Shown here: positions 59,674 through 64,000 of the stretch, one piece after another | Numbering within the stretch: position 1 is the stretch's first letter | How the letters are laid out: the number at the start of each line of letters is the position of its first letter | Source: Streptomyces sp. HmicA12 | GTDB taxonomy: Bacteria; Actinomycetota; Actinomycetes; Streptomycetales; Streptomycetaceae | Length of the DNA: 64,000 nucleotides | Assembly (NCBI RefSeq): GCF_000373565.1 | Contig: NZ_KB891801.1 | Location: 124,001-188,000, forward strand | Direction of reading: 5' to 3' | Made by a program: the position numbers and the translations under genes | The notes under the pieces: generated by a model | What the model was told of the DNA's origin: nothing | What the model saw: only the letters and a program-made list of their open reading frames with translations | The model's database searches: none

Positions 59674-60483
59674 TTGAGCGTTCCGTACGACTACGAGTCC
59701 GGTCCTACGTACGACGCCCCGTCTCACACGTCACCCGAGGAGCAGCTCGCGCTCCTGCTCGGCCGCTCGATCAACTCCTTCGAGCTGCCGGACGAGACGC
59801 TGGAGGGGATCGACTGTGCGCTGGCGTACGACAGTTCGCTGCACTCGGCGCACCACAGCGCGGGTCTGCACCGCGAGACGTACCGGCACACCTGGCTGCT
59901 CGCCGACGGCAGCGCGCTGACGCTCTGGGAGCTGGTGCACAACACCGGCCGGGACGGCGTCACCCAGCACGAGGTCTACGTCACGGCGGACGAGGTGCAC
60001 CTGGCGACCGGCCGGCTGCCGCTCGCCCCGGAGGCCGCCCCCGGCTTCGACCTGGAGGTGTCCCTGGCTCCCGAAGGTCGGGAGAACGTTGTCGGACCGG
60101 GCGTCCGTGTCCAGTTTCCGCCGGTCCCGCCGCGCCGGCGCACCTTCGGCCCGGCCGACCCGGACAGCTCCGTCGACCATGCCCGCCGACTGCTGCGCCG
60201 CGCGGAGAACCCGGAGGTGGAGACGCGTCCGGGGCCCGGTACCGCGCGGCTGCTGCGGGAGGCGTGCGCGCACCAGATCACGCAGGCGTTCGGCCGCCGG
60301 ATCAGCCCGGGATTCGCGCTCTACGAGCACGCGTTCCTGCTGGGCGACGGCTGCGAGATCAGCCTGTGGGAGGTCGAGCACACGGCGACGCCGGACGGCC
60401 GGCACATGTGCGAGGTGTATCCGACGCAGGAGGCGGCGCGGGCCGCGATCGAGCGGCGGGCCGCCACCCGCGTCCGGCGCTGA
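59674..60483 (+). CDS. Conserved protein with an internal duplication, unknown function
   Basis: The TTG start follows GGGAGG at six bases and gives 269 residues. Two related blocks are visible: YRHTWLLADGSALTLWELVH (near 70) and YEHAFLLGDGCEISLWEVEH (near 215), each followed by a short acidic stretch. Each half may form the same fold, linked by a Pro/Arg-rich segment. There is no signal peptide, membrane segment or known enzyme motif. It resembles uncharacterised streptomycete proteins, but no function is assigned. A promoter-like TACGGT lies about 45 bases upstream. Confidence 0.75.
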   Translation: MSVPYDYESGPTYDAPSHTSPEEQLALLLGRSINSFELPDETLEGIDCALAYDSSLHSAHHSAGLHRETYRHTWLLADGSALTLWELVHNTGRDGVTQHEVYVTADEVHLATGRLPLAPEAAPGFDLEVSLAPEGRENVVGPGVRVQFPPVPPRRRTFGPADPDSSVDHARRLLRRAENPEVETRPGPGTARLLREACAHQITQAFGRRISPGFALYEHAFLLGDGCEISLWEVEHTATPDGRHMCEVYPTQEAARAAIERRAATRVRR

Positions 60484-60519
60484 GCGCGGCCGCCGGAGCG
60501 CCGCGCCATCAGTGCCTCG

Positions 60520-60774
60520 CTAGCTCCGGCTGAACTGCCGCACGAGGCCGACGAACGCGTCCTGTTCGTCGGCCGTCAGCGGCACCGACTCCACGGCCGG
60601 CGCCTTGGCCTGGCCGGGCAGCGCGCCCAGCGGCAGCGAGCGCGGCAGGGGCGGCCGCGGCGGGGCGAAGGCGACGACGCGTACCAGGCGGACCAGACCG
60701 ACTACCCAGGCCACCGTGGCGATCACGAGAACCGCCAGGCCTATCTGCTGCAGGATCGACACGTGCTCAGGCAT
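60520..60774 (-). CDS. Small membrane protein, unknown function
   Basis: The 84-residue product begins MPEHVSILQQIGLAVLVIATVAWVVGLVRLVRVVAFA, one membrane helix near the N-terminus, followed by a basic/Pro-rich stretch and a C-terminal helix with TADEQDAFVGLVRQF. The frame stays open upstream through a hairpin and tandem repeats to a GTG at 60888, which would add 38 residues rich in Asn/Thr/Ser; the ATG is preferred because of those repeats. No family is recognised. Confidence 0.6.
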   Translation of the reverse strand: MPEHVSILQQIGLAVLVIATVAWVVGLVRLVRVVAFAPPRPPLPRSLPLGALPGQAKAPAVESVPLTADEQDAFVGLVRQFSRS

Positions 60775-60790
60775 GCGGTCCAGTGAACAC

Positions 60791-60820
60791 CACGGTCCGG
60801 GACTTTGGTCCCGGACCGTG
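60791..60820. terminator. Perfect 13-base hairpin between fruA and the small membrane protein gene
   Basis: CACGGTCCGGGAC-TTTG-GTCCCGGACCGTG has a fully paired stem and four-base loop. It is about 115 bases after the fruA stop, and suits a terminator for the fructose operon. Confidence 0.7.
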
Positions 60821-60828
60821 ACGTATCT

Positions 60829-60882
60829 CGCAGTACTCACAGTGTTCGCAGTACTCACAGTATTCGCAGTGTTCGCACTATC
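60829..60882. repeat. Six imperfect 9-base tandem units downstream of fruA
   Basis: The units are CGCAGTACT, CACAGTGTT, CGCAGTACT, CACAGTATT, CGCAGTGTT and CGCACTATC; the first two pairs form an 18-base direct repeat with one mismatch. They lie between the fruA stop and the terminator hairpin. Confidence 0.85.
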
Positions 60883-60933
60883 GGACACTTCGCCTGTGCG
60901 GCCGCTGTGAACTCGCCTTCCGTGCGGGGTGGT

Positions 60934-63012
60934 TCAGACCGCGGCCGGAACCTTCGTCTCCGTGGCGGCGGGGGCCGAGGCACCGGTGTCCGCCGCCGCC
61001 CCGTCGCCCTTCGGCGCTTCCTTGCGCATCCCCTTCAGTACGACCACCAGCGCGGCCGAGACGCAGACTCCGGCCGCGACCGCGACCAGGTAGAGCCAGG
61101 GGTTGCCGATCAGCGGGACCACGAAGATGCCGCCGTGCGGAGCGCGCAGGGTGCAGCCGAAGACCATCGAGAGGGCACCGGTGACCGCGCCGCCCGCCAT
61201 GGACGCGGGGATGACGCGCAGCGGGTCCGCCGCGGCGAACGGGATCGCGCCCTCCGTGATGAAGGAGGCGCCGAGGACCCAGGCCGCCTTGCCGTTCTCC
61301 CGCTCGGAGCGGGTGAAGAGCTTGCCGCGCAGGGTGGTGGCCAGGGCCATCGCCAGCGGCGGCACCATGCCGGCGGCCATCACGGCGGCCATGATCTTCA
61401 GCGAGCCGTCGGTGGGGTCGGCGAGGCCGCCGACCGCGAAGGCGTAGGCGACCTTGTTGAGCGGGCCGCCCAGGTCGAAGCACATCATCAGGCCGAGCAG
61501 CGCGCCGAGCAGCAGGGCGTTGGCGCCGGAGAGGGAGTCGAGCCAGTCCGTCAGGCCGCTCTGGAGGGAGGCGATCGGCTTGCCGATCACCACGAACATC
61601 AGGAAGCCGACCGCGATCGACGAGAGCAGCGGGATCACGACCACCGGCATGATGCCCCGCAGCACGGCCGGCACCCTCACCTTCTGGATGGCCATGACGA
61701 CGCCGCCCGCGATGAGACCGGCGGCGAGACCGCCGAGGAAGCCCGCGTTGACGGTCAGCGCGATCGAGCCGCCGACGAAGCCGGGGACGAGGCCCGGCCG
61801 GTCCGCCATGCCGTACGCGATGTAGCCGGCAAGGACCGGGACCAGGAAGGCGAACGCCGCCTGGCCGGTGTAGAAGAGCAGCGCCGCCCAGCTCGTCGAC
61901 GAGGTCCAGTCGAAGCTGTTGAGCAGCGTCTGCACCTTGACGTCGGTGATCTCGTAGCCGCCGATCGCGAAACCGAGCGCGATGAGCAGGCCACCGGCGG
62001 CGACGAAGGGCACCATGTAACTGACGCCTGACATAAGCCACTTGCGGAGCTTCGTCCCGTAACCGTCCCCAGCTTCCCCGGAGTTGTCCACAGGTGTGGA
62101 TATCTCTCCGCCTCCGGCAGGTCCGGTGATCTCGCCGCGGGCCGCCTTCTCCCGTACCTCCGCGATGAGTTCGGCGGGGCGGTTGATGCCGGCCTTCACG
62201 CCGACGTCGACCGTCGGCTTCCCCGCGAAGCGTTCCTTCTCGCGTACGGGGACGTCGTGGGCGAAGATCACGCCGTCCGCCCCGGCGATGACGGCAGGGT
62301 CGAGGCGGGTGAATCCGGCGGAGCCCTGGGTCTCGACGACGAGCTCGACCCCGTCGGTGTCGCGAGCCGTGTTCTCCAGGGACTCGGCCGCCATGTAGGT
62401 GTGGGCGATGCCGGTGGGGCAGGAGGTGACGGCGACGATCTTGAACGTGGCCGTGGCCGTCGCCGCCGCCGTCGCCTCTGTCGCCGCCGTGGCCGCCGTG
62501 GCCTCCGTGGCCTCCGTGGCCTCCGTGGCCCGATCGGGGGCGGCCGGCGCCTCCTGGGAAGCCTCCTCGTCCCCGCGGATCAGTGCCGCCGCCTGCTCCG
62601 CGTCGGTCGCCGCGCGCAGTGCCGCCTTGAAGTCCTCGTCCATCAGCTGGCGGGCCAGGGAGGACAGGATCGTCAGGTGCGCGTCGTCCGCTCCGGCGGG
62701 TGCCGCGATGAGGAAGATCAGGTCGGCCGGACCGTCCGGGGCGCCGAAGTCGATGCCGTGCGCCGCGCGGCCGAACCCGAGGGTGGGTTCGGTGACGTGG
62801 GCGCTGCGGCAGTGCGGGATGCCGATGCCGCCGTCGAGGCCGGTCGGCATCTGGGCCTCCCGCGCCGCGACGTCGGCCAGGAAGCCGTCGAGGTCGGTGA
62901 CCCGGCCGAGGGCCACCATGCGCTGCGCCAGCGAACGGGCCGCCGCGTCCTTGGTTTCTGCGGACAGGTCGAGATCGACCAGGTCCGCGGTGATCATCTG
63001 GGCCGTGGTCAT
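60934..63012 (-). CDS. fruA: PTS fructose transporter subunit IIABC
   Basis: FruA imports and phosphorylates fructose to fructose 1-phosphate. The IIA domain (1-150) has the phosphorylated H67 in GIPHCRS, the IIB domain (190-290) has C198 in VTSCPTGIAHT, and the IIC domain (320-680) has about eight to nine membrane segments beginning WLMSGVSYMVPFVAAGGLLIALG. A 30-residue Ala/Thr/Glu linker between IIA and IIB is encoded by short tandem repeats. The ATG follows AAGGAG. It lies 106 bases after fruK, as usual for streptomycete fructose operons. Confidence 0.96.
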   Translation of the reverse strand: MTTAQMITADLVDLDLSAETKDAAARSLAQRMVALGRVTDLDGFLADVAAREAQMPTGLDGGIGIPHCRSAHVTEPTLGFGRAAHGIDFGAPDGPADLIFLIAAPAGADDAHLTILSSLARQLMDEDFKAALRAATDAEQAAALIRGDEEASQEAPAAPDRATEATEATEATAATAATEATAAATATATFKIVAVTSCPTGIAHTYMAAESLENTARDTDGVELVVETQGSAGFTRLDPAVIAGADGVIFAHDVPVREKERFAGKPTVDVGVKAGINRPAELIAEVREKAARGEITGPAGGGEISTPVDNSGEAGDGYGTKLRKWLMSGVSYMVPFVAAGGLLIALGFAIGGYEITDVKVQTLLNSFDWTSSTSWAALLFYTGQAAFAFLVPVLAGYIAYGMADRPGLVPGFVGGSIALTVNAGFLGGLAAGLIAGGVVMAIQKVRVPAVLRGIMPVVVIPLLSSIAVGFLMFVVIGKPIASLQSGLTDWLDSLSGANALLLGALLGLMMCFDLGGPLNKVAYAFAVGGLADPTDGSLKIMAAVMAAGMVPPLAMALATTLRGKLFTRSERENGKAAWVLGASFITEGAIPFAAADPLRVIPASMAGGAVTGALSMVFGCTLRAPHGGIFVVPLIGNPWLYLVAVAAGVCVSAALVVVLKGMRKEAPKGDGAAADTGASAPAATETKVPAAV
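62489..62530 (-). repeat. 9-base tandem repeats coding the fruA IIA-IIB linker
   Basis: About four and a half units of GTGGCCTCC (plus strand), with a variant unit GTGGCCGCC at one end, encode Thr-Glu-Ala on the minus strand. They keep frame and alter only linker length. Confidence 0.85.
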
Positions 63013-63118
63013 CGCGGGCTCCTTTGCCTACACGTCTGCTGGGTGGCTACTTCGGTGGCAGGTGCGGGTGCCGGGGTGGCGGGTGCGGGGCCGGCGGGTG
63101 CGGGGCGGGTGCGGTCCA

Positions 63119-64000
63119 TCACGTCACCGGTTCCGTCAGGGCGCGGTCCAGCGGAACCTCCGCCGTCAGCGCCACCGCGTCCGGCCTCAGGTCCGCCGGG
63201 GTCGGCATCGCACTGCCCGGCAGCTGGACGGCCGCCGCGCCGTGGGCGACCGCCGAGGCCAGGGCCTTCGGCCCGGTGCCGCCCGCGATCAGGAATCCGG
63301 CCAGGGACGAGTCGCCGGCGCCGACGTTGCTGCGTACCGCGTCGACCGGGGCGCTCGCGAACCACGTACCGGACGCGTCGACCAGGAGCTGGCCGTCGGC
63401 GCCGAGCGAGGCGAGGACGGCGGCCGCGCCCGACTCCCGCAGTTCCTCCGCCGCCTTGACCGCGTCACCGATCGTGGCGAGCGGGCGGCCGACGGCCTCG
63501 GCGAGCTCCTCGGCGTTGGGCTTGACGACGTCGGGGCGCTCGCGCAGGGCGGCGAGCAGTGCCGGGCCCGAGGTGTCGAGGGCGATCCGGGCGCCGGCCT
63601 CGTGCGCGCGGGCCACCAGGGCGGCGTACCAGGAGGGTTCCAGGCCGCGCGGCAGGCTGCCGCAGCAGGCGATCCAGTCGGCGCCCGCCGACTTCTCCCC
63701 CACCGTGGCCAGCAGCGACTCGGCTTCCCCCGGCGTCAGTTCGGGGCCCGGGGCGTTGATCTTCGTCAGCGTGCCGTCCGGCTCGGCGAGGGCGATGTTC
63801 GAGCGGGTGTGGCCCGCGACCGGGACCGGGGCGACCTCGATGCCCTGACCGTCGAGGAGCTCGGCGACCAGGGCGCCGGGGGCCCCGCCCAGAGGCAGCA
63901 CCGCGAGGGTGGGGGCGCCGGCGGCGGCCACCGCCCGGGAGACGTTGACGCCCTTGCCGCCCGGGTCCATGCGCTCGCCCCTGGCGCGCACCACCTCACC
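63119..64000 (-). CDS. fruK: 1-phosphofructokinase, N-terminus beyond window
   Basis: FruK phosphorylates fructose 1-phosphate to fructose 1,6-bisphosphate. The PfkB family patterns are GGKGVNVSRAVAAAGAP near the visible start, KPNAEELAEAVGRPL, and the catalytic VGAGDSSLAGFL (GAGD base) near the C-terminus. The first roughly 30 residues and the start codon lie beyond the right edge. It precedes fruA on the same strand, so the operon promoter and probable fruR gene are outside the window. Confidence 0.95.
   Translation of the reverse strand, partial: GEVVRARGERMDPGGKGVNVSRAVAAAGAPTLAVLPLGGAPGALVAELLDGQGIEVAPVPVAGHTRSNIALAEPDGTLTKINAPGPELTPGEAESLLATVGEKSAGADWIACCGSLPRGLEPSWYAALVARAHEAGARIALDTSGPALLAALRERPDVVKPNAEELAEAVGRPLATIGDAVKAAEELRESGAAAVLASLGADGQLLVDASGTWFASAPVDAVRSNVGAGDSSLAGFLIAGGTGPKALASAVAHGAAAVQLPGSAMPTPADLRPDAVALTAEVPLDRALTEPVT

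Noticed and set aside
60829..60882. Possible CRISPR-like array
   Set aside because: The units are contiguous 9-base repeats with no spacers and no cas genes in the window.

Overview
The window reads as a chromosomal segment of a Streptomyces. The evidence is the very high G+C content with G/C-saturated third codon positions, GTG/TTG starts, an SsgA-like sporulation protein, the septal protein SepX, a tricorn protease, a Pmt protein mannosyltransferase, and several copies of the GCGCAGTTCCCCGCGCCC dispersed repeat seen in streptomycete intergenic regions. Most genes look like core chromosome. No phage, plasmid or CRISPR region is present; the only mobile-element trace is one frameshifted serine recombinase. 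The species cannot be named from the sequence.

Left part (1-16.3 kb): a minus-strand block holds an ABC-F ATPase (cut by the window edge), a DUF4328 membrane protein, and the conserved actinobacterial cluster tatD-rpfB-rsmA(ksgA)-ispE with a zinc-ribbon gene upstream. rsmI and pmt diverge from a short promoter region, as in mycobacteria. Two tandem paralogous penicillin-binding proteins, a YbaK-type tRNA deacylase and an EamA exporter follow.

Middle part (16-36 kb): a serine hydrolase; a CbiMQO-type metal uptake system behind a sequence that fits the Nur (nickel repressor) box; the divergent ssgE-like gene; a TetR/MMPL efflux pair; tricorn; CsbD; and a tightly overlapping FMO-hydrolase-SDR operon divergent from a MerR gene. 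Then come the recombinase pseudogene, exonuclease III, a GNAT and tRNA-Ala(CGC).

Cell division and cofactor block (35-41 kb): galU-moeA/glp-moaC-mog-rimJ-sepX, all on the minus strand. It matches the corynebacterial galU-glp-rimJ-glpR locus, which suggests that the MoeA protein here is the gephyrin-like partner of SepX.

Right part (41-64 kb): penicillin acylase, a K+(Na+)/H+ antiporter with RCK-C, an MFS protein, FmdB, MTA phosphorylase, a pilus RcpC-like protein and mscL. Next is an anaerobic-type module, narK-pflB-pflA, whose regulatory region carries a perfect Rex operator and DosR/OsdR-like boxes. LtrA, a P1-family self-cleaving peptidase, an L,D-transpeptidase lipoprotein and a duplicated-domain protein of unknown function follow. 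The window ends in the fructose PTS genes fruA and fruK (fruK cut by the window edge).

The most notable points are the Rex/DosR-controlled fermentation-nitrate module in an aerobe, the Nur box in front of the metal transporter, the Glp-SepX synteny, a structured leader in front of a zinc-ribbon gene, and two genes whose best start codon is CTG.
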